This document shows positions 11,270 through 21,867 of a stretch of DNA of 64,000 bases, piece after piece. The DNA is taken from NCBI GenBank assembly GCA_958298945.1, contig OY282605.1, positions 705,811 through 769,810 on the forward strand, in the 5' to 3' direction. Each line of letters begins with the position of its first letter. Position 1 is the stretch's first letter. The stretch is from Atherix ibis (taxonomy: Eukaryota; Arthropoda; Insecta; Diptera; Athericidae). A program made the position numbers and the translations under genes. The notes beneath the pieces are model-generated. The model worked only from the letters and a program-made list of their open reading frames with translations. It did no database searches and was not told where the DNA came from.

Positions 11270-12240
11270 GGGAGTGTGCTTATGTTAAAACTCAGTATTT
11301 AAGGATATTAGTATTATTGAAAAAACGAGAATTAAACTTTTTATATTGAATATATAAACTTATCGCGAGACCAGTGACGCTTAAGTCGTCGATGGGTGAT
11401 TCTAGAATAGGAAGTGGAGGATAGCTCTCGAACAAGGGGAGCAGTATAATTAGAAAGACGAGAAAAAAACTTTTTTCATCATCGTGGTATTGTTGAACCA
11501 ATAAAGAACCTCAAAAAGTATTTTTGACTGAAGAAATTTGATTCGGCGGGAATTAATAGGCTTAGCAGAACCTCAGAATTCTAGTCTGTAAGTCCATGCT
11601 AGTAAGAATAGGGCTTTGTATGAAAGTACTTTGCCGTCTATTGTAAGTTTGAAACGTTTGTCTAGAAGACAGTTCTCTGTTAAGTTCTAGTCATTTGAGT
11701 CTTGTGTGTGGATTCCATGTCAAAAACTAAGCTTCAATGGCTTGTAGTATTTCACTGCTGTTAAGATTTATGGGAGGATATAGTTTGCAATAGAGGGTAA
11801 AAGTAACGTGGACACATTTGCGTGTTCAGTTTTATTTTCCGCTTAGTTAAACAATTCTGGGGGGATTTTGATTTGGATTTGGAGAATTTTGGAAGCAAAG
11901 TAAGACAGATTGAAATATCAGAAGTATAAAAATTGTAGAGTATAACATAGGTCCAAGTATTCTGCACTGCGGAATACCAATGAATATAGAAGAGATTTTC
12001 AAGAGTTCGTTAGATTGTTTCGAGTACTGCTGGGGTAATACTCTTTCCTTTCTAAAGAGGATGCAATGAAATCCATGACTCGGTGACACTGTTGGGTAGT
12101 TGAGTGTTCAGAGCGAAAGCCGAATTGATGATTATGAATACAATTTGAGGGGATGGAAGCGACGGAAAAACATTTTCTCAAAGATTTTTCACAAGGTTTG
12201 AACGAGACTTATTGGTCTATAGGAAGTAAGGTTATTGGTT
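11270..12240 (-). mobile_element. Jockey-type ORF2 relic, finger domain to C-terminus
   Basis: The longest jockey-like fragment. From 12240 downward on the minus strand: SYRPISLVQTL and KIFEKMFFRRF (start of RT), NHQFGFRSEHSTTQQCHRVM, DFIASSLERKEYYP, SSIFIGIPQCRILGPMLY (motif B), KIKLNTQ and VHVTFTLYCKLYPPINLN (thumb), FLTWNPHTRLK, KRFKLTIDGKVLSYKALFLL, AWTYRLEF-stop-GSAKPINS (the 'P.WTYG.ELWGSA..SN' block), SRRIKFLQSKIL, and near 11380 THRRLKRHWSRD (C-terminal RRLKR-W-RDL block). Motif A and the YADD box between the first blocks are missing, so there is an internal deletion. Several stops and frameshifts are present. Confidence 0.88.
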
Positions 12241-12244
12241 TATT

Positions 12245-14695
12245 GGGAGTAGGTAATACTTAAATAATTGAAAATGTGCAGAGGCAAATTTGTGGTTAGG
12301 GACAGTTTTGGACTTTTCAAGAATGGGTCAAGAGTGTTTTAGAAAAATTTATGTAAATGTGAACTAAGCTGAAAAATCTATAAGAATTTAATGGTTTATT
12401 TGGTTTAGGAATCACTTTAGTGACAGAAGTTTTCTAAAGTAAGGGTAAATTGGTGCGGGGGGAGGGGGAGGTGGTTTTGGTGATGGTAAGTAGTTTCGTT
12501 ACTTTTCTTTAAATTTGCAAATTGTTATTTTTTTTAAATTTTCAATTTCTTAAGAAAAGAAGTTTTCATTAAGTAATAACCGTGAGCTTTTTTTTAAGTT
12601 AAAAGTTGATGGATTACATTTATAAAGGGGTGGAATCGTTAGTTTGTGAGTGCGTCTTGTCTTCTATGCTATTGTGTGGAATACAGGTTTAGTTACAATA
12701 CTTTTTTTTATTTTTTTGAAGAAAAAAAACATTTTTATTTGTGCAAGCTTCAATAGAGAATAATTTTAATCTTTTTCTTTTAAAAAAGATACATTTTGTT
12801 GGTATTGTGGATCGCGAATTTTTATAGCACTAATACAATATTTAGTGTAAACTAGGACTTGTGGTATCGTTTTCCTTTCTTCTGAATAAAACAGACTCTT
12901 CAATAAATTTTCTTCTTTTATTATTCATACAGCAAGATACAATAGGGAGAAAAAAATCACCCAAGGTGAAGGAAGCACTTAAACACAGTTTGTATGGATA
13001 GATGGAGTACAATAGATTAGGCCGTACTATACTAGATACAAAGATTATCGGAACAGATCTACTCTAACGGAAATAATTCTAATCAATTGTAAAGAGCACC
13101 GCCACAAAGCGGCGGGGGAGGGGACTACTCCGAATATTGCTTTTATTGCCTATTAACATTACACTAATAACGATTATAAATTAATAGCTGCAGATGCGAA
13201 CAGAATATCGTGGATAATGTAGATTCATAGCTCCATCAACGGTATCAAACCAACCACATCGTGCACCCTCTCTCAGTCCCCAAAATTCCATCCCGTTTTT
13301 AGTGAAATTCTTCTTCGGCTATCAACCATATTCGTGCATTGCATAATGTAAATTCGTTTCGTAGACTGACACTGGTATTAAAATATCCCAATGACTGAGA
13401 GGCAATACTTACCAGGATAATAGAAAAACAGTACAATTTTATCGAAATGAAAATTTTAATGGTTTTGATTTAATGGCGACAACATTTTAATGAATTTTAA
13501 TCGTGAAACCTCTCCCCCCCTTATTCGATGGAATGAGAAAATCATTTATTTTTTTCCATTATTATTTCGGTATTTTTTTTTTGTTTGCAAATTTTATGAC
13601 TCTTACAAACTGTTTCCTTTATTGAAGTTATTATGAATTTTAATATAATTAAAAAATGAGAAAATTTATTTAACCAGTATTTAAGTACAACGCAAATGGT
13701 TTTTGTTATTAAAATAATTGGTGGGAGAACACTTTAATCGAGTTGCTTGGAAGCTTTATACAAAAATTTTCTGGCCTGTTATTTTTTAGTATTTATTTTT
13801 CTATACATATATTGATATAGTTTGATTGCGAAACTTCCAAACCGGATATCCGCTTGTTGCACTGTTGATGCTTCACTCGCAAGTATGAAGTTTAATAGTG
13901 CAAACTTTGAAGTAAGTTTTCTTTGAACCTGCCATTATATTTAAAAACTTGACTTTTTGGAATGTTTAACAAAGAACGATTATTCAAAAATACACTTTTA
14001 AGGTTAGGTTATTTTGTAAAATATTTTTTATATATAGTTTTTATTGATATTTTTGGGGTTGTCATGACATCTCAATTTTGAACAAGGGCAAAATATAAAA
14101 ATGGTATGTTTTTTTTTTTTTTTAAAAAACACTTCAATCTAAGACATAAACCATAAAGAAATTGAAACTGAAAAAAATTGAAAAATTTTATCGACAAAAT
14201 GGAGAATAATTTTCCTTTCCTGCACTTATAAAACTCCAAACGGGGTTCTTTAAGGAATGGTTTATATCCTAGAAATTACTGGGGGGGTTTTGCATTGAGG
14301 GCGCTCAATATTTATGTTAATTTGTAAATTATGGTAAATATCTATATTACAGATTTTAATAGCGTTAATGGCTTTGGCATACATCGCGCTGAATTTCACC
14401 GATGACTTGAATGATGTTGTTCTCCGGTTGGGAAAGTACACGTATTGTTGGTTTATTAAAAAAACCTTGGAGTGGGCAAATATGGTTTTCAAAACCACAT
14501 GTGGCTCTACAATGAGTTAAGCGCTACTCCCATAGAAAATTTGAATTATTTTTTTTTATTATAACTTGAGAACTTTTTTCTCGAATTTAACGTCTTCGGT
14601 TGAATTACAATAAATTAATTTTGCAGTTTTGTTTTTAATACTAAGCAGTTATGATGTGGAATGTGGCTCCCACTAACCTCATCGGTGCCTACCGC
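12245..14695. other. Gene-free stretch
   Basis: No gene is supported. A G-rich run lies near 12460-12480. A patch of more even composition at about 12950-13350 has no readable long frame. A 14-bp T run lies at about 14108. The 78-codon minus-strand frame at 14262-14498 has no recognisable motif and is treated as chance. Confidence 0.5.
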
Positions 14696-14734
14696 TGCCA
14701 TAGACTATTGATTTAACGTAGCTCAATAGAAAAA

Positions 14735-15350
14735 AGTTTAAGAGAGTTTAATCGCACGATCTTGGTGGACAGTTGACATTAGCATATCTTGAAATAATGC
14801 GATATAGAAACTTTATCTGCAATAAGTCCCTTGTTTCAACTGCTGTGGAGCAAGTCACGCCATCCTGTGGGAAATAGGTATTCTCCAAGTCCATAACGTC
14901 CAATTGTTATCATTGCTTGATATCTATCGTAATTGACAATTATTGTCGCGCCAGCTTCATTTCAAAACCAGTACGACCCGACCATAATCCACATCAGATA
15001 GTAAGTTCTTTTTAGATGCAAAGGATGCTCTTGAAACTGTTGTGGTTGCTTTTCGCTCCAGATCCAACAATTTTACTTGCTTACGAAGCCATTCAGTCAA
15101 AAATACGATTTGTCGCTGAAGATGATTTGTACACCAAATCTCAAGGGCCCAGTCAGCATGGGGATTTTTATGCGCACGGTCTTGTGATTTAATTTTTTGA
15201 TATAATTATACATACATAGATCCAAGTCCTTTTACAATATCGTCAAATTGAAGTTGCAGAACGCTTCAATTCTTGTGAACAATGCGAAATTTAGAGGTTA
15301 TGGTTTTCACGCACACTTTAAGCCACAGCCGCAATATTCCCGTTCAACTG
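14735..15350 (-). mobile_element. Tc1-like transposase relic
   Basis: Minus-strand decayed transposase. From about 15335 down: NIAAVA and SVREN, SHCSQELKRSATSI, DHAHKNPHADWALEIW-like linker, FSDKSYF-stop-LNGFVSK (family 'SDEAHFWLNGFVNKQN', holding the first catalytic Asp), NCWIWSEKQPQQFQEHPLHL, YDRYQAMIT, YFPQDGVTCSTAVETRDLL (family 'QQDGATCHTARET', second catalytic Asp kept), and YRIISRYANVNCPPRSCDLT (family 'R.GDVNWPPRSCDLTPLDFF', third acidic residue region). The last 60 or so residues and the terminal repeats were not found. Frameshifts and at least three stops show it is dead. The copies at 24.80 kb and 46.04 kb share the same motifs. Confidence 0.87.
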
Positions 15351-15354
15351 AGCA

Positions 15355-16335
15355 TTTCGCTGCCATCCAGGCACTGGCCAATTGCACGCAGCTCATTTAT
15401 CACAAATTTTCATAATAAATTTACAACATCTCGACGCGATGTCGAATCGTGTGTAGTTCTTCATTAATACACGTAAATTCTGACTATAGCCAAACACGAA
15501 CGTATAAAAATGATAACGCTGTCATTTGAAATGTCAAAGTAATAGACTGTCAAAGATTGAGCATATCAATTGAGAATCACCTTAGTAGTTTTCATGAAAT
15601 TGCGACTATTGTTTCCAACGAATATGATTTCAGAAAAATGATTTATAAACACTTCTGCAATTATCTAAGGAAAAAACTTAATTTATCTTTCTTTCGTAAC
15701 AAGCAAAAATTTTTAGGCGAAGATAATACCTCATACAAAAGAGATTTCACAGATCATTTACAATATCTTTATCATTGAAAGAAAAAATGCATCTTTTAGT
15801 TTGAGTTGTTGACTTATAATTAATAAACATTTCCATCCAGCCGATGATAATTACTTATTAATAAGTAATTTTGGATAGAATAGAGCCGTACACATCAGCA
15901 ATTGAGTAATTATAAAACAGGCAATTTCGTATAATATTTTTGTAAACTGTGCTTTACTATCTAAGAAATTAAAAGAAAAATAGATTCGAAAAAACGTAGC
16001 CAGTCTGTATTGGTTTAGTTATTTTGTTTGACAGGCCGTTCCGTAATTATTTTTATTGTTGATTAATTAATTTATGAAATGTTTATACTAATTCCTACCC
16101 GTCCGACAGGGTAATATCGGTAAATTCCCCCATTAGATAGTTTTTGCTTCGTCACATAAGTAAAAGGGGAATTTCCCATAATAAAATGTTCATACAAATT
16201 TACATAACGCGTTGTACATTTTTTGATGTAACACTTTAAACTGATGTTACGAACACAGTTGCGACCGTAACTGAAATTTTAACTGCAAATTGTGTTAAAA
16301 ATTTAAGAAAATTCGTCCGAATTAACCAGTTCAAA
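15355..16335. other. Gene-free stretch
   Basis: No gene recognised. Short AT-rich inverted sequences (for example ACTTATTAATAAGT near 15851) occur. The frame at 15557-15778 lacks any recognisable motif. Confidence 0.45.
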
Positions 16336-16338
16336 ATA

Positions 16339-16605
16339 ATTGCAATCAAATTAGTTATTTATAAATAATGTTTAATTCAATTTTTTTGATATAACTACAA
16401 AAATTGTTTTCACTCTCCTTATTTCTATTTCAATTTCAACTGTCAAATAACAGTCCTGCCACATAAGAAAACAATGAAATGCGCGGCAGTACTTGAAGCT
16501 CAACTGCAAAATTAAAAGATCTCTTTCGGCGATAAAACAGTCGGAGAGCTGCGCATTCCCATAAAACGGTGAAGGTTTTAAAATTTTTGTCAGCTCCGAC
16601 TGGAT
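16339..16605. repeat. Upstream duplicate segment, copy 1
   Basis: A segment of about 260 bp that recurs, diverged, at 17001-17250. Shared blocks in the same order are TGCAAT-AAATTA, ATTTCTATTT-AATTTCAACTG, AA-AATCCTGCC-CATAAGAA, AATG-G-GGCA-TACTTGAA, CAACTGCAAAAT, TTCGGCGATAAAA and GTGAAGGTTTTAAAAT. It lies about 1.7-1.9 kb upstream of the rhomboid start codon. No coding content seen; whether it is regulatory is unknown. Confidence 0.85.
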
Positions 16606-16614
16606 TAATCGCTA

Positions 16615-16860
16615 AATATTCAGTAGGAATTCTCCTTAGAAATTGTCAGTAGGAATTTTTAGTAGAAATTTTTAGTAGAAATTTTCAGTAGGAATTTTCA
16701 GTAGAAATTTTCAGTAGACATTTTTAGTAGAAATTTTAAGTAGAAATTTTCAGTAGACATTTTTAGTAGAAATTTTAAGTACGAATTTTCCTTAGAAATT
16801 TTTAGTAGAAATTTTTCAGTAGAAATTCTCAGTAGACATATTTAGTAGAAATTTTACTTT
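16615..16860 (-). repeat. Short-period minisatellite, AGTAGAAATTTTC unit
   Basis: About 17 imperfect units of 13-16 bp with consensus CAGTAGAAATTTT (variants GTAGGAATTTT and GTAGACATTTTT). Read on the minus strand, the unit is CTACTGAAAATTT, which matches the TTTACTGAAAATTTT unit of the large array at 38985-40520. It sits exactly between the two duplicate segments flanking it. Confidence 0.9.
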
Positions 16861-17000
16861 AATTTATTAAAATCATTACTTTTATGCACAAGTAATCAAT
16901 GTTATCAGAACTGAAAAGGAGACGTCGCTCGATTATTGGTGGTAGGAAGACAAGTCTCTCAAAAATATACGAATTTCACCATAATCAATCAATTGATTAC

Positions 17001-17250
17001 GATTGCAATTAAATTAATTATGTTTAACTGAATTTTTTTAATATAATTTAAAATTATATATTTACTAAGCTTATTTCTATTTGAATTTCAACTGTCAAAC
17101 AACAATCCTGCCGCATAAGAAAACACCGAAATGTGTGGCATTACTTGAACTACAACTGCAAAATCAAAACAAGATCTAGTTCGGCGATAAAAAAAAAGTG
17201 CTTCCTCATAAGAGTGTGAAGGTTTTAAAATCTTGACAGCGTCTACTGTC
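17001..17250. repeat. Upstream duplicate segment, copy 2
   Basis: Diverged second copy of 16339-16605, in the same orientation; the offset between matching blocks is about 650-660 bp. It ends roughly 45 bp before the TATA-box candidate at 17297, so it forms the immediate upstream region of the presumed rhomboid promoter. Confidence 0.85.
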
Positions 17251-17296
17251 GGAACTGTGCTCCTCTCTTAATTGAATTCTGAACGCACAGTTGTCG

Positions 17297-17335
17297 TATA
17301 AAAAGTATAAATGAACGCACGGCAAACTAGTTCGC
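17297..17335 (+). promoter_or_regulatory. Candidate TATA core promoter for the rhomboid gene
   Basis: A TATAAAAAG box at 17297-17305 is followed about 30 bp later by CTAGTTCG (A at 17329), a reasonable initiator-like site. A leader of higher CpG content (GCAACGCGAAAGTGCACGTA) follows, similar in style to fly 5' leaders. The distance to the ATG at 18251 is about 0.92 kb, which is long for an unspliced leader. A 5'UTR intron is possible, for instance a donor near 17580 (GAGTAAAT) and an acceptor near 18150 (TTTTTAG), but this is inference. Transcript evidence would settle it. Confidence 0.42.
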
Positions 17336-18250
17336 AACGCGAAAGTGCACGTACGTGCGCAAACAGTAGCTATCATGTTTAATTTTGTTTTAGCGCAACG
17401 CGATGCGGAGAGTTTTTCTTTTTTCGAACTAGTTTTAGTTGTTTTGTTTTTTTATTTGCAATTCCAAATATGATTCATTTGCGCGGCACTGAACGCAATC
17501 TACAAGTTGGCGACGACGAAAAAAAACCGAATACCGATCAATTCTTAAAATAGATAATGGCCGTTTGTATTGATGATGAGTAAATATATTAAGTTTGTTT
17601 AGCTTTTTCCTCTTCTAGGGGATTTATCTACTTAAAATTAGGACTGGACTCTACAAGTTTACGGCTTTGTATTGTTTTTCTCTCCTTTTCTATTTTTCTC
17701 TCTCTTCCACTCTTTCCGACTCTGCTTCACGCGTCAGCGCAACATGATTCTTAATATGAAAGAAGTTGATTGAGTACAATTTGCATAACATTGACTGGAT
17801 CACCTGAGCGAACACCTTTCCTCGGTTGTTTGTTTTCATTTTGGTACATTCGGGCGCGCGCATGCATTAACGCGAGTTAAGGCACTCACGCATGATACTA
17901 TCGCAATGTTAATGAATTTTGTGAAATTTGGAAATTTTCTCAAAAGTGGGGGGAAACATTGAATATCGGCCGATGGTGACGTAAGCGTTAACTCTCTCAA
18001 TCGACGGGAGCGCCAACTGCACTAACTGAACATGATCAGATATAGGATGGCGGCTACGGGCTTCTATTCGAATTTTACCTTATCTAATCGAAGCGTATAA
18101 CAGTTATTGATGACTGTGTCATAGATTATGAGTTGAAAATTTGTATTTTTAGTAATTGGCTGACTTTTGAAGTGATCGAATTGAAAAGTTGTTTAGTTTA
18201 AAAAGTTAACTTAGTGCAAAATATAAGCGAAATAAGGAAAAACAATTTAA

Positions 18251-19369
18251 ATGGATTTGAACGCAATTGATCGACCTCCGTCATATCACGAGGAAGAAGT
18301 GCCGTTACGCCGGCTACCAATTGAACTTAATGAAAAAGATGCCGAAAGAAGAAAAATCCGACAAATATTTTCTCAGTACGATACCGATAATGATGGAAAA
18401 ATATCACTTTCGGAATTACGGGTACTCATTAAGAGCGGTAATTGTAAAGACATCAATCCCCGATTGGCACGGCACGTTTTGTCCATGTCCGATGAAGATG
18501 GGGACGGCTTCCTTAACTTTGAAGAGTTCTACAAAATGTCAAAGGCGAACCCGTGGATTATACGTGAACATGTAGTCAAATATTGTCAAATGATGATACC
18601 ACAGCCCGTTCCACGTGGCGATCAGGTTGACACAACTTTACACGATGAAGTGTCGTGGTGTCCGCCACCGTTGACAATGGTCGTGTTTTCGGCGATTGCA
18701 ATCTTGACGTTTTTAGTAGATGTGATCTATCTAAAGGGCAGTACAAGTCACAAGGAGATCGGCGAAAGCACCGATGGACCTATGGCCACATACTTGATCT
18801 ACAATCCATTCAAACGGTATGAATTGTGGCGGTTTTTCACGTACATGTTTGTTCACATCGGCCTTAGTCATCTGCTCTGGAACATGGTGATCCAAATTCT
18901 GTTGGGTACTGCATTGGAAGTTGTTCACAAATGGTGGCGAGTTGCAATTATCTTTCTAGCCGGAGTGCTTGCTGGTTCAATGGGAACATCGTTCGCTTCG
19001 CCTACTATATTCTTGGCTGGCTCCTCCGGAGGTGTGTACGCACTGATCACAGCCCATCTCGCTACCCTAATTCTCAACTGGCACGAAATGAGGACGGCTA
19101 TAGGACAAACTATTTTCTTTGTCATATACGGTAGCTACGATATTTTCACTTCAGCTTATAGGCATGCAAATGACCCATACGATCGCGTCGGTTACGTCGC
19201 CCATCTGTCAGGCGCTGTGGCCGGCCTTCTTGTTGGCTTCGGAATACTGCGAAATCTGAAAGTGCGTCGCTGGGAGAAGATCCTGTGGTGGATTTCCATT
19301 ACAGTTTATAGCGTCCTAATGGTTATCGGCATCTTAATCCACATTTTCTACAAAAGCTATTTTCCTTAA
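18251..19369 (+). CDS. rho-4: EF-hand rhomboid intramembrane serine protease (Rhomboid-4 type)
   Basis: Single uninterrupted 372-codon frame. The start is fixed by an in-frame TAA immediately before the ATG and an AA-rich context. Residues 44-55 (DTDNDGKISLSE) and 81-92 (DEDGDGFLNFEE) are two complete Ca2+-binding EF loops in a cytosolic N-terminus. The membrane domain follows: first segment about 140-160, a luminal loop, then WRFFTYMFVHIGLSHLLWNM (about 193-212) with the WR motif and the oxyanion-side Asn211, AGSSGG at 256-261 with Gly257 and catalytic Ser259, and GYVAHLSGAVAG with catalytic His318. Seven membrane segments (6+1 type) fit hydrophobicity. Rhomboids cut single-pass membrane proteins; in flies the family releases EGFR ligands, and Rhomboid-4 is known to be Ca2+-regulated through its EF hands. 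All key residues are present, so it should be active. Orthology to rho-4 rather than another EF-hand rhomboid is inferred from domain order. Confidence 0.95.
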   Translation: MDLNAIDRPPSYHEEEVPLRRLPIELNEKDAERRKIRQIFSQYDTDNDGKISLSELRVLIKSGNCKDINPRLARHVLSMSDEDGDGFLNFEEFYKMSKANPWIIREHVVKYCQMMIPQPVPRGDQVDTTLHDEVSWCPPPLTMVVFSAIAILTFLVDVIYLKGSTSHKEIGESTDGPMATYLIYNPFKRYELWRFFTYMFVHIGLSHLLWNMVIQILLGTALEVVHKWWRVAIIFLAGVLAGSMGTSFASPTIFLAGSSGGVYALITAHLATLILNWHEMRTAIGQTIFFVIYGSYDIFTSAYRHANDPYDRVGYVAHLSGAVAGLLVGFGILRNLKVRRWEKILWWISITVYSVLMVIGILIHIFYKSYFP

Positions 19370-19424
19370 ATGATTTTAAGTGTTTTTTTTTCTTCTTCTA
19401 AATTTCTTATTCAGAACTAATTAG

Positions 19425-19430
19425 AATAAA
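19425..19430 (+). terminator. Poly(A) signal of the rhomboid gene
   Basis: AATAAA 56 bp after the TAA stop, within a T-rich 3'UTR. Further AATAAA-like hexamers lie at about 19670 and 19793, so longer 3' ends are possible. Confidence 0.55.
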
Positions 19431-19434
19431 AAAA

Positions 19435-21860
19435 ATTTATGATTATTTTACTATAAAAATTGTGTAGAATTGTTATTATTATTATAAAAAAAAACACACA
19501 CACACACACAAAACATTTATGATAGAATTTTGTGAAATTGTTTTTAACAAAAAAAATTGATCCAAAAAGGATACTTTAATTTACGTTTTATTTATTATTT
19601 TTTATAGAATTACAATAACAAAATCACAATGAATAATTTAAATGATGTTTTTTATAAAAACGTATTTGAATAAAAATATAAATAGAAAAACCAAAGATTT
19701 GTTTTTTTTTTTTTTAAACTAAAACGTTAGCTGCGCATTCTTCTGCATTCTTCAGGTAAATGCAAACTACTTAATTTGTTTAGTTTGAGTATAAATAAAG
19801 ATTTTCCCATATGCCAATATAAGTTATACTGCTACTTTTTGTCTAAGATGCAAATTGGAAATAGAGAAAAATTATTTTGCGTACTAGTAATATAGTGCCG
19901 ATTATTCAAATACGATAAATTTTTGTTACTTGCAGTAGACATTAACCAAAATGGGTCAGCATAAATAGTTGGAAAGGAATTATTCCTTTTTGTTTTCTGA
20001 AATTCTAAAGCAATATTATCTGAGAATTTGCATTAATTTCCATTTTTAAATTCTCATAATTGTTATCTGCAATACATTTTAGAACGGCATGAAAAGAGTC
20101 TGCAGCATAAAAAACCCAATTCGTAAGGACAAAAAAAAAAACTACAAAAAAATTCACATTATTTTCAGGCCCAATGCAATCGTTTCTTTTTTGCCTTTTC
20201 CTCAAGAAAAACTGCATATGCAGATTCCAAATCCTTTCAGAGCAGTTATACGAGTACAACACCGAGAAGAAATTGTACCACTGGGCAATAGCCCCAGTTC
20301 TGGGTGGAAAATTTATGTACAATTTTTCTTCAGAGAACCATAATCCCTCCGTCTCCAATTTGTTGCGCTACCAAATCCGAAGAGTTTCGTACTCAGCCTT
20401 GCCTCCGCATAGTCTTATTTCACAGGTCCTGTTGCAAAAAATACTGAAATCCCACGTCTATTCTTCTTTTTTCTTCTTCATTATATGTAATGCACTTGTA
20501 CATCTGACTGGGTGCATTAAAATGTTAATTAACATCAATTTGTGCATCGCATTCAATGGCAATTACGATTTTCTCAAGCATGCAGCCATCTAGTCTTCAG
20601 CTACGGTTCAGCTAAAATGTAAATTCCTGATCCTCAGCACTGAATCTTATAATTCTGGAATGTTTTTTCTTCCCATTTAAAAAATAAATAAAACTCATCC
20701 GGTTAACTCGCTGCGTTTAATATTATTTTTCGGAAAAAGTTCCAACTGCGATTAACGTAATTTAAATGGAAATAATTGCGAATTATTTACTTAAATTTAT
20801 TGAAGAAAAAAAAACTGAAAAAATAGGAAAATAGATAAGAAAATTGAGTTAAAGTGGTTTTTTTTCCACGGATATCAATTTAAAATGACGTAATACGAGG
20901 GTGGGGCCGATAATAGCTATTATCAGAAGATAGTATTTTATCAATTGGAATTCTTTCGAAATAAATGCAATTATTTAAAATTACACTATTAGTTTATTTA
21001 AATAAATTTTTTTTTATTAGTCTTTTGGGTATTTAACATAATCACTGGTATTTTAAGCATAGAAAATGTTGATCTGTTATATAAATTTTTAATTATTTTT
21101 TTAATTTTTAACTAATTTTCTTGTATTTGCTTAAGAGTATATCTCTCTTATACATTCAACTTCTACTTCTTACCTTTAATATGAGCTAAGTTAATCTATT
21201 TTATGTTAAAAGTTTTTTGATTACCTATTATCATATCAGGAAATGTGACCATTTTGGCTTCCTGATAAGCACCAATTTTACATAAATTCCACATTTTATA
21301 ATAGAATTTTATAATATTTTATGAATTTAGCCATATTATATGTGTATTGTAAAATGAAAAGATATAAATATTTTCTCAAAACCAAATCCTTTGCTTATCG
21401 ATGAAAATAATTCCAAAAAAAAATATTGAACAAAATTTTCGTAAGAAAAAAATCACCTTTTCGATATTTTTTTAATAATTATTTTTTATTTTATTTTATA
21501 TTTATGACTACAACAAGTAACAAATATTGTAGATTAGATAATAAAAAAAAAGACTAAATAACATTTGGCGCATCACTAATATACCATACTAAGGTATCTA
21601 TGGCGGGAACTTTTTCGGTTTACATGGTGCCAATTTTTTTTTGCCAGAGGGGGGTGGGGGTAGGGTGGTTCACAGTTATCGGTGAATTTTAGCACTCAAG
21701 AATTAAAATGTTCGAAAATTTACATGTTGATCTCTTTGAAATTATTTTAGTGAAACAATTGGTCCAATAATAGTGGAATACGTTAAAACCCTTTCTATTA
21801 TTACAGCAAATAAATAAAATATTTTTATCCCTTCGATTAATTAAATTATTTCCTATTCTA
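19435..21860. other. Gene-free stretch downstream of the rhomboid gene
   Basis: No gene supported. It contains a (CA) run at about 19494-19510, a hairpin at 20264-20331 (separate entry), a perfect 16-bp palindrome GATAATAGCTATTATC at 20909-20924, and long A/T tracts. A plus-strand frame of 139 codons at 20174-20593 overlaps the hairpin, has no recognisable domain and an AT-driven composition; it is not accepted as a gene. Confidence 0.5.
20264..20331. repeat. Strong imperfect hairpin, about 68 bp
   Basis: GAAGAAATTGTAC near 20266-20278 pairs with GTACAATTTTTCTTC at 20317-20331 (13 bp, two-base bulge). Inside, CCAC pairs with GTGG, and ACTGGGCAATAGCCCCAGT forms an inner stem with a four-base loop and one bulge. 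The fold length is in the range of a small-RNA precursor hairpin, but no expression evidence exists. It may equally be a MITE fragment. Confidence 0.5.
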
Positions 21861-21867
21861 ATTTAGT

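Noticed and set aside
18267..19134. Alternative frames of 60-100 codons inside the rhomboid gene
   Set aside because: They are out-of-frame shadows of the long, domain-rich frame.
20174..20593. 139-codon plus-strand open frame
   Set aside because: No domain or signal peptide recognised, AT-driven composition, and it runs straight through a strong hairpin.
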